A stretch of DNA of 64,000 nt, taken from the NCBI GenBank assembly GCA_036011085.1, contig DASCMS010000018.1:124001-188000 (forward strand), in the 5' to 3' direction. The stretch is from UBA8231 sp036011085 (GTDB lineage Bacteria > Latescibacterota > UBA2968 > UBA8231). The notes beneath the pieces are model-generated. The model was given only the letters and a program-made list of their open reading frames with translations. It did not search any database and was not told the DNA's origin. Within the stretch, counting starts at the first letter, position 1, and the number at the start of each line of letters is the position of its first letter. The position numbers and the translations under genes are program-made. Shown piece by piece: positions 27,248 to 34,826 of this stretch.

Positions 27248-28102
27248 CTATCCCTTCACCGCACCTACAGTGATCCCCTTGGTGATCTGCTCCTGCAGCA
27301 CGATGTAGCAGATCAGTGTTGGCATCATGACGATGACGAGCCCGGCGAACAGGGCGCCGAAGTCGACTTCGTAGAACTGCACGAACTGCAGCACGGCGAT
27401 ACCGAGGGGCAGTGTCCGCAGGTGGGAGGAGGACAGCAGCACCAGAGCCAGGATGTACTCGTTCCAGATGCTGATGAAGGTGAAGATGCCCACCGTTGTC
27501 AGTCCTGGCTTGGCCAGGGGCAGCATGACACGCAGGAACAGGCTGAAGTGTCCGCAGCCGTCCATGATGCCGGCTTCCATGATCGTCGTCGGGATGGTGC
27601 GGAAGAAGGCGGTGAGGACGAAGACGGTGAAAGGGATACCAAAGGCGGCGTAGACGAGGATGATGCCGATGTGACTGTCGAGCAGTCCCATGCCTTTGAC
27701 GAGAAAGAACAGCGGCACGAGACCGAGGAAAATGGGAAACATCATGCCGGCGAGAAAAGCGTAGTAGATCAGGTCCTGACCGCGAAAGCGGTACTTGGCC
27801 AGGGAGTAGCTGGCCATGGCCCCGAGAAAGAGCTGCAGCAACAGAGTTGTGACGGTGACGAAGATCGAGTTCCAGAAGAAGTCGCCGATCTGGGCCTCGG
27901 TCCAGGCTTCGATGAAGTTGTCGAGTTTCCAGTCGACGGGCAGAGCCCAGGCCGAGGCGAACAGCTCGCTCGTCGGCTTGAAGGCGGTGTATCCGAGCCA
28001 GACCATGGGGAACACGACGATGGTCCCGTAGACGACGAAGATCAGTTGCGTGATCCCGCGCCGGATGTTGTGCCCGAGCTGATCCAGAGGCGAGTCAGGC
28101 AT
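27248..28102 (-). CDS. Carbohydrate ABC transporter permease (MalG/CUT1 type)
   Basis: A 284-aa inner-membrane permease with six predicted helices. The EAA loop that contacts the ATPase is in TTIMEAGIMDGCGHFSLFLRVMLPLAKPG. The start is the ATG at 28102, which overlaps the MalF-like stop as TGATG; longer frames lie inside that gene. No ATPase gene is present in the operon, so a shared MsmK/UgpC-type ATPase encoded elsewhere probably energises it. Confidence 0.93.
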   Translation of the reverse strand: MPDSPLDQLGHNIRRGITQLIFVVYGTIVVFPMVWLGYTAFKPTSELFASAWALPVDWKLDNFIEAWTEAQIGDFFWNSIFVTVTTLLLQLFLGAMASYSLAKYRFRGQDLIYYAFLAGMMFPIFLGLVPLFFLVKGMGLLDSHIGIILVYAAFGIPFTVFVLTAFFRTIPTTIMEAGIMDGCGHFSLFLRVMLPLAKPGLTTVGIFTFISIWNEYILALVLLSSSHLRTLPLGIAVLQFVQFYEVDFGALFAGLVIVMMPTLICYIVLQEQITKGITVGAVKG

Positions 28103-28983
28103 CAGTATTCGACGGCGTCGCGCCGCTGGATCCACAACGACAGCATGGCCAGCGAGAAGGTGATGAGGAAGAGGGTCATGGCGATGGTCGTGGCGTAGCC
28201 GAACTTCCCGAGTTCGAAGGCGTTTTCGTAGATGTAGGTAGCCAGTGTCTCGGTGGCTCGATCCGGGCCGCCATCCGTCATGATACGGACCACGTCGAAG
28301 GTGCCGAAGCCGTTGAGCACGAGGAAGACGCCGGTGACCTTCATCATCTCCGACAGCAGTGGCAGCGTGACGTGGCGAAAGGACTGCCATTCACCGGCGC
28401 CGTCGATCTTGCAGGCGTCGTAGTAGTCCTCCGGGATCCCTTCGATGGCGGACACATACAGGACCATGTAGAAACCCACGGCGGCCCACACCTTCACGGC
28501 GACGATGCAGGCACGGGCCCACGCCGGTTCGCCGAGCCACGAGGGCAGGTCGCTGAAGCCGAAGAGCCTGAGGAAGTTGGACAGGATGCCGAATTCGGGA
28601 TTCAGGGCGAACCACCAGAGCACGGCGATGGCGACCTGGGAGATCAGGTTGGGGAAGAAGTAGGTGATACGGAACCAACGGGCGCCGGCCACCAGCTTGC
28701 GGGTGACGGCAACGGCGAAGTAGAGAGCCATACACGGCACGATGAGGCCGGTGAGCACGGTGAAGAAGAAGGTGTTGTAGAGCGACTTCCAGAAGAATGG
28801 ATCGCCGGCCATCTTCGTGAAGTTGCCCAGTCCGTTGAACTCCATGTTCAGCGCCACGCCGCGCCACTTGACGAAGCTGACCCCGAAGGCCAGCGCGTAA
28901 GGCACTACGAGAAAGGTGACGTAGAACAGCAGAGCCGGCAGGATGAAGAGGAGGGCGACGCGCCCGTTGTTCTGGAGGCTCAT
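28102..28983 (-). CDS. Carbohydrate ABC transporter permease (MalF/CUT1 type)
   Basis: A 293-aa permease with six helices. It starts LQNNGRVALLFILPALLFYV and has the EAA-like loop YYDACKIDGAGEWQSFRHVTLP (about 208-229), with the conserved Gly present. It pairs with the MalG-like protein. The start at 28983 is preceded by GAAGA; the longer frame to 29064 runs into the hairpin region. A 271-base spacer with a strong stem separates it from the binding-protein gene. Confidence 0.93.
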   Translation of the reverse strand: MSLQNNGRVALLFILPALLFYVTFLVVPYALAFGVSFVKWRGVALNMEFNGLGNFTKMAGDPFFWKSLYNTFFFTVLTGLIVPCMALYFAVAVTRKLVAGARWFRITYFFPNLISQVAIAVLWWFALNPEFGILSNFLRLFGFSDLPSWLGEPAWARACIVAVKVWAAVGFYMVLYVSAIEGIPEDYYDACKIDGAGEWQSFRHVTLPLLSEMMKVTGVFLVLNGFGTFDVVRIMTDGGPDRATETLATYIYENAFELGKFGYATTIAMTLFLITFSLAMLSLWIQRRDAVEY

Positions 28984-29073
28984 CGTCGGTCTTCGTGCTC
29001 GCTCGGCGTGCCGGCAAATCCGGGCGCAGGCGCCGGCCGGATCGGTGATCTGAAACCAGAACACATGTGTTGC

Positions 29074-29119
29074 ATCCTTGCGAGCCCCGTCCTGAACTGC
29101 GGACGGGGCTCGCAGGGAT
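29074..29119 (-). terminator. Long stem-loop between binding-protein and permease genes (attenuator or mRNA-stabiliser)
   Basis: CGAGCCCCGTCC (29081-29092) and GGACGGGGCTCG (29101-29112) form a perfect 12-bp stem around an 8-base loop. Pairing extends outward for 7 more pairs with one G-T wobble (29074-29080 with 29113-29119). No U-run follows on the minus strand, so partial termination or protection of the upstream mRNA fits better than full termination. Its position matches the malE-malF type of intergenic stem that raises binding protein over permease. Confidence 0.7.
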
Positions 29120-29254
29120 TCAGAATCGTGCCGGTGGTATCAGGGCCGGCGCAACGCGCCCTGCGCTGCCAGCCCGCCGAGCTTCCGAAGAGGGCGATGG
29201 CTGAGGTCAAGAACTGTCTGGCCGGGCCACCCAGGAAACGAAGGGGGAGAGATC

Positions 29255-30613
29255 TCACAGGCTGGCGACTCCGTCGGCTTTCGGCTTTCTGGTGAAGCGG
29301 ATCGTGTCGGGGTCGTCGCGCAGGCGCTGGGCCATGGCCTCCATGCGTTCGGCGAATCTTTCGGGGGTGATGTCGTCGTTGAGCAGGGCGCCCAGGGCGT
29401 TGCGGAATTCGTTCTCCAGTTCGAGATACCAGCGGGAGAAGCGGAAGGAGAAGGTCTCGCCGCCAGCGTCGGCGATCTGGTCGAGGGCGCTCTGCATGGC
29501 GGGAGGTACATCGACCCCCTCGGTGCTGCCTTTGATGGGTTGCACCGAGCCCACGGTGCGCAGGAAGCTGGCGGCCATTTTCTTCGACAGCAGGATGCGG
29601 AGGTACTCCTTGCCCCAGTCGGGACGGGCGGCGTCGGCGGGTACCCAGAAGGCCGGACCGGCGGACGCCTCCATGGCGCCGATGCCACCCTTGCCGTCGC
29701 GGAATCCAGGGATCGGCATGAGCCGCATTTCGAAGTCGTCGGGCAGGGCGTTCTTCATCTCCGACTCGAGCCAGGTGCCGCAGGGAATCATGGCGGCTTT
29801 TTCCTGGATCCAGATCATCTGCGCTTCGGTGTGCGAGAAGGACGAAGTCCCGGGCAGGATGTAGTCGCCTTCGTAGAGCTGCCGACTCAGGCGGCAGGCC
29901 TGTACGACTTCCGGACGACTCCAGGCCCCAGGCACCAGCGAGTCCATGTCGCACATCAACTGCTCGCCGCCGAGCTTGTAGACGAGACCACGCCAGATCA
30001 TGCCGAAGTAGGAGGGGTACTTGCCCTGGTGCGTGAGGGGAGCCACGCCGCCGCCGGCCTGCTTGATCGTCTCGCACAGGGTGAGAAACTCATCCCACGT
30101 TTCTGGCTCCGTCCAGCCGTGCTCGTCGAACATGCCCTTGTTATACCAGATGCCGGAGATGGCATAGGTGATGGGCAGGAAGTACTGCCTGCCCTCGAAC
30201 TGGCCCTCCTCCAGCGTGCCGTCGTAGAAGGTGTCCTTGAAGCGCAGGCCCGGCTGGCCGTATGCCGGTTCCTCCATCAGGGAGTCGAGGCTGGCCACCA
30301 GGCCGTCGTGCAGGTTGACCCAGAAGTTGATGTTGTGGATACCCCAGAACACGTCGGGCGGATTGCCGGACAAAAAGCGCGGCCGCGTCTGATCCCAGGC
30401 CCGGGGGTTACCCCAGACGTAGGCGGTGATGTCGGGGTGAGCGCGTTCGAATTCAGCGGCCGAGTCGTAGACCCACTGCATTCCGTATCCGCCCTGGAAG
30501 AAGACACCCTCTACAACCCTGTCGCCGAGGTCGCCCTTGGGATCCTCGCCGCGCAGGAAGAAGGAGCAGGCGTAGAGTACGACGAGCAGGGCGAAGACGA
30601 GTTTCGAACGCAT
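29255..30613 (-). CDS. Extracellular sugar-binding protein of an ABC transporter (SBP_bac_1 type)
   Basis: A 452-aa exported binding protein. N-terminal KLVFALLVVLYACSFFLRGE is a signal sequence with a possible but atypical lipobox Cys. The body has the family features AAEFERAHPDITAYVWG, ISGIWYNKGMFDEHGWTEPETWDEF and AAMIPCGTWLESEM. The start at 30613 is where the signal begins; upstream codons overlap the PhyH gene. It is 10 bases after PhyH and delivers ligand to the two permeases. Ligand is unknown. Confidence 0.92.
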   Translation of the reverse strand: MRSKLVFALLVVLYACSFFLRGEDPKGDLGDRVVEGVFFQGGYGMQWVYDSAAEFERAHPDITAYVWGNPRAWDQTRPRFLSGNPPDVFWGIHNINFWVNLHDGLVASLDSLMEEPAYGQPGLRFKDTFYDGTLEEGQFEGRQYFLPITYAISGIWYNKGMFDEHGWTEPETWDEFLTLCETIKQAGGGVAPLTHQGKYPSYFGMIWRGLVYKLGGEQLMCDMDSLVPGAWSRPEVVQACRLSRQLYEGDYILPGTSSFSHTEAQMIWIQEKAAMIPCGTWLESEMKNALPDDFEMRLMPIPGFRDGKGGIGAMEASAGPAFWVPADAARPDWGKEYLRILLSKKMAASFLRTVGSVQPIKGSTEGVDVPPAMQSALDQIADAGGETFSFRFSRWYLELENEFRNALGALLNDDITPERFAERMEAMAQRLRDDPDTIRFTRKPKADGVASL

Positions 30614-30623
30614 GCCGGTGGCT

Positions 30624-31469
30624 TTACGCCGGATAGCGGACGGGGGTGCGCGTGGCCTCATAGGCGAGGCCGGGCTCGGCGTTGCGCACCACATCCGGGA
30701 TCTTTTCCGTCCACCAGGAAGGCGGCTGCGGGAAGTCGAACACGTCGTGCCAGGCGAGAACGAGAGTGCGGCGCTGATCGGTCTGGTTGGGCCAGGCCCC
30801 GTGCATGAGGCGGGCGTCGGCGATGACGAGGTCACCTGCCTGCAGCGGGACGTCGACGGCGTCGTCGCGGTCGCAGAAGGCGGGATGATCGAAGTCCTCG
30901 AGGGCCTGGATCTCGGGGCCGTGGGCGTCGGGCAGCAGGTCGTGCAGATCGATGCGTCGCCGATGTGTGCCGGGGATCACACGCAGGCAGCCGTTGTCAC
31001 GGTCTGTGTCGGTCATGTAATAGGAAAGGAAGATCCTCGTCGGCCACGGCGTGGCGGCTGCCGGACTGTTCCAGTTCATGTAGTCCTGGTGCCAGTAGAG
31101 GGGCGGGCCGTGGGGCGGCTTCGAGAGCAGGATGACGGAATCGTGGGCCCGCAGATTCTCCAACCCGAGCAACTGGCAGACCGCCGCCTGCGCCGGGGCA
31201 TCGATCACCCGCTCGACGATGGGGTCGGGGAAGGAGCGTCCGTCCGGCTCGCGGCCGACCGCCCAGTTGCGCGGCGCGCTCACGTGAATATCGGAGCCCT
31301 GGTAGCGGAATTTCGGATCCACCGGGAAACGGTCGAAGACGTCGGCGGACCATCCCTGCAGATCCGCGAGCAGGTCCGCGGGCATGACGCCGGGGACGGA
31401 AGTGTAGCCGTCCTCCACCAGCTGTCGCCGGCAAGCCAGGGCCTTCGCTTCGGTCAGTTTCTCAGCCAT
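30624..31469 (-). CDS. PhyH-family Fe(II)/2-oxoglutarate oxygenase
   Basis: A 281-aa dioxygenase. YWHQDYMNW carries the HxD metal pair (about 148-150), ARLMHGAWPN the distal His, and RRTLVLAWHD the 2-oxoglutarate Arg. NGCLRVIPGTHRRR is the family block between them. The start ATG at 31469 overlaps the deacetylase-like stop (TGATG). All metal ligands are intact, in contrast to the other PhyH protein of this operon. Confidence 0.9.
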   Translation of the reverse strand: MAEKLTEAKALACRRQLVEDGYTSVPGVMPADLLADLQGWSADVFDRFPVDPKFRYQGSDIHVSAPRNWAVGREPDGRSFPDPIVERVIDAPAQAAVCQLLGLENLRAHDSVILLSKPPHGPPLYWHQDYMNWNSPAAATPWPTRIFLSYYMTDTDRDNGCLRVIPGTHRRRIDLHDLLPDAHGPEIQALEDFDHPAFCDRDDAVDVPLQAGDLVIADARLMHGAWPNQTDQRRTLVLAWHDVFDFPQPPSWWTEKIPDVVRNAEPGLAYEATRTPVRYPA

Positions 31470-32914
31470 CAGTCCACCCGTGTCGCCGGCTTCAGGGTCC
31501 ATGTCTGCAGCCGCGCCTGTTCGAGGATGCCAGGGGCTTCGAAGTCTTCGGCAAACACCGCCCACCCCCAGGACTGCTCGCGGATGTGGCGCTCACCGGT
31601 GATGGACCCGGCACGGACTGTCACCTGTGTGGGCAGGCCCCCACCGTCGAGGACGAGGCGGCGCAGCAGGTCGGCGGCGGTGACGAGGAAATCGGCGGGG
31701 CACAGGCATCGGGCACCCACCCAGACCGCAGCGGGAACACGGCCATGGTAATGGAGAAACTGCCGGGCGTCGGCAGTGGCCTCAATAAAGGCTTCGCTGG
31801 GAACCGAACCGCCTGCCGACAGGGTTGGCGCCACCCGCCGCGTCGGACCGTAGGGTGTGTCGTGTAATGTCGCCATGATCGCGGCCAGCGAATCGGTGTC
31901 TACGTCGATCCCCTCGGACAGGGTGTACACTGCTTCCATGAGTGTGTCGCAGACGAGGGCAAAGATCTCCGAGGGGGACAGTGCCACGTCGCCGAGCCAT
32001 GTCACGTCGATGGCGCCTGACTCGAACTCCAGCGCCTGCGCCAGATCCGCGGCGTTGACGGCAGCACCATGGGCGTCGTCGGGGAACAGATTGATGAGCT
32101 GGCGCCCGGTGATCACCTCGACACCCGGTCGGGCGACGATGTGTTCGACATAGCGCCTGAATACGTCGAGCCCTGCCGCCATCTCTCCGGGTGGTCGCCG
32201 AGGAGCGGGGCGCCACTCGTGGCGAGGTGGCATGGCTCCCCGCCCGAAGTTGACGCCGTCCCAGAAGGCGGTGGTCGCCCATTCGCACGGGTGGTAGTAG
32301 ATGCTGACAAGGCCGCCGCCGTCGGTCATCTGCCGCTGGTGGATCTCGTTGAAGCGACCGATCCCTTCCGCCAGCCCCGCGTCGCCGCGGTCGAAGGCGC
32401 AGCGGGTCACGGCGTCCTCCATCCGGTTGACGTGCAACACGCCGCAGAACCAGAAGGGCTCGCCATCACAGCCGACGTGGGAGGCTTCATCCATGAACAG
32501 GGGAACACCGGCATCGCGCAGGAAGGGGTAGAGCTGTGGCGCCCAGGAGCCGCCGGCCTGACCGAAGGTCGACGAAGGCCCAAGGATGCGGGTCACGTCG
32601 TCGTACCCGGGGCGCTCGCGGCGGATGACCTCCTCGACGCCATCCTCCCAACCGGCGTCGGCGAGGTATTCGGCCAGCACCGGGTGTTGCGAGTGGTTGT
32701 CGGTGTGGTAGCCGATGTCCTGGCGTTGCAGCAGGCGGATGATGTCACTGCGGCCACGCTCCTCGAGGACGCGGGCCTTTTCGGCCACCATCTTCCACGT
32801 GGCCTGCACGCCGCAGGCTTCGAAGACCTCGAGCAGCCCCTTGAGAGCGTCGTCACTCTCGGGCGTGAGGTAATCCTCGACGTCGAACCAGAACAGCGTG
32901 TAGACGGTACTCAA
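31469..32914 (-). CDS. Polysaccharide-deacetylase-like protein with extra C-terminal domain
   Basis: A 481-aa protein. The first part looks like a NodB-type fold: FWFDVEDYLTPESDD (motif-1-like acidic pair), TWKMV, then IGYHTDNHSQHPVLAEYL (motif-2 His residues) and FMDEASHVG. The C-terminal about 170 residues (from about 310) match nothing I recognise. The only workable start is a TTG at 32914, 7 bases after the aldolase stop. No signal peptide, so it would deacetylate a cytoplasmic substrate. Confidence 0.7.
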   Translation of the reverse strand: MSTVYTLFWFDVEDYLTPESDDALKGLLEVFEACGVQATWKMVAEKARVLEERGRSDIIRLLQRQDIGYHTDNHSQHPVLAEYLADAGWEDGVEEVIRRERPGYDDVTRILGPSSTFGQAGGSWAPQLYPFLRDAGVPLFMDEASHVGCDGEPFWFCGVLHVNRMEDAVTRCAFDRGDAGLAEGIGRFNEIHQRQMTDGGGLVSIYYHPCEWATTAFWDGVNFGRGAMPPRHEWRPAPRRPPGEMAAGLDVFRRYVEHIVARPGVEVITGRQLINLFPDDAHGAAVNAADLAQALEFESGAIDVTWLGDVALSPSEIFALVCDTLMEAVYTLSEGIDVDTDSLAAIMATLHDTPYGPTRRVAPTLSAGGSVPSEAFIEATADARQFLHYHGRVPAAVWVGARCLCPADFLVTAADLLRRLVLDGGGLPTQVTVRAGSITGERHIREQSWGWAVFAEDFEAPGILEQARLQTWTLKPATRVD

Positions 32915-32921
32915 GAGTCGC

Positions 32922-33836
32922 TCAGATGACGTCGAAGTCGAGGCCGTCGAGCTCGGCCCGCAGGATCCGTTCGCCGGTCTCGTCCAGCGCCGGCGCGACA
33001 CGTGGCGGACCGACGGGCGTTCCGCGCCAGCCGAGCATGGCTTTCACTCCGGCGAGAACGCCCACCTCAATGAGGATGCGGATCACGCGATTGGCGTGCA
33101 GCTGGCAGGTGCGGGCCAGATCGAGATCACCGGCATCGAAGGCGTGGCGCATCTCCAGGTAGATCTTCGGCATGATGTTGTACGTCGTACCGATGGCGGC
33201 ATCGGCGCCCATGCACATGGCGGGCAGGGCCATCTCGTCGGGGCCACTGATGGCGTTGATACGGCCACCGGAGCGGTCGATCAACTGGCCGAAGAGATAG
33301 AGGTTGTTGTCGGTGAACTTGATGCCGGCGAAGTGGGGGACGGCGCCCATGGCGTCGAGGAAGGAGTCCGCTGTGGCCTTCCGGTCGGCCTCGCCCTGGA
33401 GCCAGTAGACGTAGAACGGCAACTCGGTGGCTTCGCCGATGGCGCGGTAGTGGGCGACGGCGGCATCGAGGTCGTTGGGCCTGTCGACGGGGGCAACAGA
33501 GGCGACGGCGTCGATTCCCTGGATGTGGGCGGCGTGCCGGGCCAGTTCCACGGCATCCTCGGTGGGGCAGGCGCCGACCTGCAGAATGATGGGCACGCGG
33601 CCGGCGACCTCGTCAGCGACGACTTCGGCCACGTTCATGCGCTCGGGCACGGACATGGCCTTGCCCTCGCCCGTACCGCCGCAGACGAAGAAACCCTGGG
33701 AGCCGGCGTCGATCAGCGCCCGCACCAGAGTGCGCTGACGATCGGCGTCGACCTGTTCACCGTCGTCGGTGAAGGCGGTGCAGAGAGCGGGCAGAATGCC
33801 GCGCGCAAGCCGGGAGCCTGCGGGAGGGTTGCTCAT
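32922..33836 (-). CDS. DHDPS-family aldolase, N-acetylneuraminate-lyase-like
   Basis: A 304-aa TIM-barrel class-I aldolase. GTGEGKAMSVPER contains the G-T-G-E block of this superfamily (sialate lyases usually have GSTGE). The catalytic Tyr lies in FYVYWLQG (about 141-148) and the Schiff-base Lys in AGIKFTDNNLYLFGQ (about 170). The IKFTDxxLY context is closer to sialic-acid lyase than to dihydrodipicolinate synthase. It sits one base after PhyH and before the deacetylase-like gene, consistent with cleavage of a 2-keto-3-deoxy sugar acid. Confidence 0.85.
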   Translation of the reverse strand: MSNPPAGSRLARGILPALCTAFTDDGEQVDADRQRTLVRALIDAGSQGFFVCGGTGEGKAMSVPERMNVAEVVADEVAGRVPIILQVGACPTEDAVELARHAAHIQGIDAVASVAPVDRPNDLDAAVAHYRAIGEATELPFYVYWLQGEADRKATADSFLDAMGAVPHFAGIKFTDNNLYLFGQLIDRSGGRINAISGPDEMALPAMCMGADAAIGTTYNIMPKIYLEMRHAFDAGDLDLARTCQLHANRVIRILIEVGVLAGVKAMLGWRGTPVGPPRVAPALDETGERILRAELDGLDFDVI

Positions 33837-33837
33837 G

Positions 33838-34569
33838 TCACCCGGTGACCTCCGGAAAGTCGAGCGGTGTGCGATTGCCGACGTATGGTGGTCGCAACAG
33901 GTCGCGTTGCAGGTCCGAGGAGGCCAGGGCTCGCAGGGAGTCGAGATTCTCCGCCGGGCCCCAGGTCGAGTACCCGGGAGAGTACTTGTAGAGCAGAGAG
34001 CGTCGCCGATTGGCCGACATCCACTGGCGCGTACCGTGGACGAGGGCCTCGGTGAAGATCAGCATGTCTCCCGCCCTCAGGCTTGGATTGACGACCAGAT
34101 GGCTGTCGACGGCGGGCCTGTAGGTGTTGATCGAGGCCTTGTGGCTGCCGGGTACGCAGATGAAGCCGCCATCCTCCGGGTTGACGTCCTCGAGGGCATA
34201 CAGAACCACGATGAGTCCGTTCCACATCTTGCCGAAGGCCCACTGGTACTGGTGCTCGCCCTGATCGCTGCGCAAGCCGCCGTGCAGGTTGTCGTGGGCG
34301 TTGTCTTCCTTGTTCAGCTTGATGGCATAGGCGTGGTCGAGGCGCATCCAGTCACCGATGATGGTGCGCATGATGTGGAGAGTCCGCGGATGAGCCATCA
34401 ACTCCAGAAAGATCGGATCCCAGTGGGCGAAGCCGAAGTGATTCGGTGTCTCGAGCGTGATGTTGTCGTCGAGGATCGCGTTCATCCTATCGACGTCAGC
34501 CGGCGGGATCAGGTCACGATAGAGGATGTAGCCGTTGAGGTCGAACTCGTAGATCTCTGCTTCGGTCAT
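33838..34569 (-). CDS. PhyH-family protein lacking the usual HxD metal motif
   Basis: A 243-aa PhyH-fold protein and first gene of the catabolic operon. The second block ALEDVNPEDGGFICVPGSHK, distal His178 (EALVHGTRQW) and Arg189 are present. Where HxD is expected I see NLHGGLRSDQGEHQ, with His96 followed by Gly-Gly. Loss of the carboxylate ligand is known from Fe/2-oxoglutarate halogenases, but alignment in this region is loose and Asp102 or His106 could serve instead. Activity is therefore uncertain. Confidence 0.85.
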   Translation of the reverse strand: MTEAEIYEFDLNGYILYRDLIPPADVDRMNAILDDNITLETPNHFGFAHWDPIFLELMAHPRTLHIMRTIIGDWMRLDHAYAIKLNKEDNAHDNLHGGLRSDQGEHQYQWAFGKMWNGLIVVLYALEDVNPEDGGFICVPGSHKASINTYRPAVDSHLVVNPSLRAGDMLIFTEALVHGTRQWMSANRRRSLLYKYSPGYSTWGPAENLDSLRALASSDLQRDLLRPPYVGNRTPLDFPEVTG

Positions 34570-34578
34570 GTTGTAAGC

Positions 34579-34593
34579 TCTTGTAATTCAAGA
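34579..34593. promoter_or_regulatory. Candidate operator upstream of the catabolic operon
   Basis: TCTTG-TAATT-CAAGA is a perfect inverted repeat 10-24 bases before the first PhyH start. It sits in an AT-rich patch that also has TTGTAA twice with a 10-base period (34571 and 34581) and TTGTTA at 34595. AT-rich repeats stand out in this GC-rich window. A repressor site is inference; no regulator gene is adjacent. Confidence 0.35.
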
Positions 34594-34826
34594 TTGTTAC
34601 GAGATTGCTGGCGAGGCGATTTCCGGCAACGCCCCGCAACTGGTACGGTCTCCGACAAGATAGGGACAAGACAGACGGCCTGCGAGCGGGCCGAGGCGAA
34701 GCGACCGCCGTCGCATTGCGCCCGCCCGTGGCAGGGTCCTAGTATTGACCACGGTGCGGTTCGTCGAAGCCGAAGTTGCTGCAGACCCAGAAGCACAGGA
34801 CGGACCTCGGCGCGGCGTCGAAAGAG

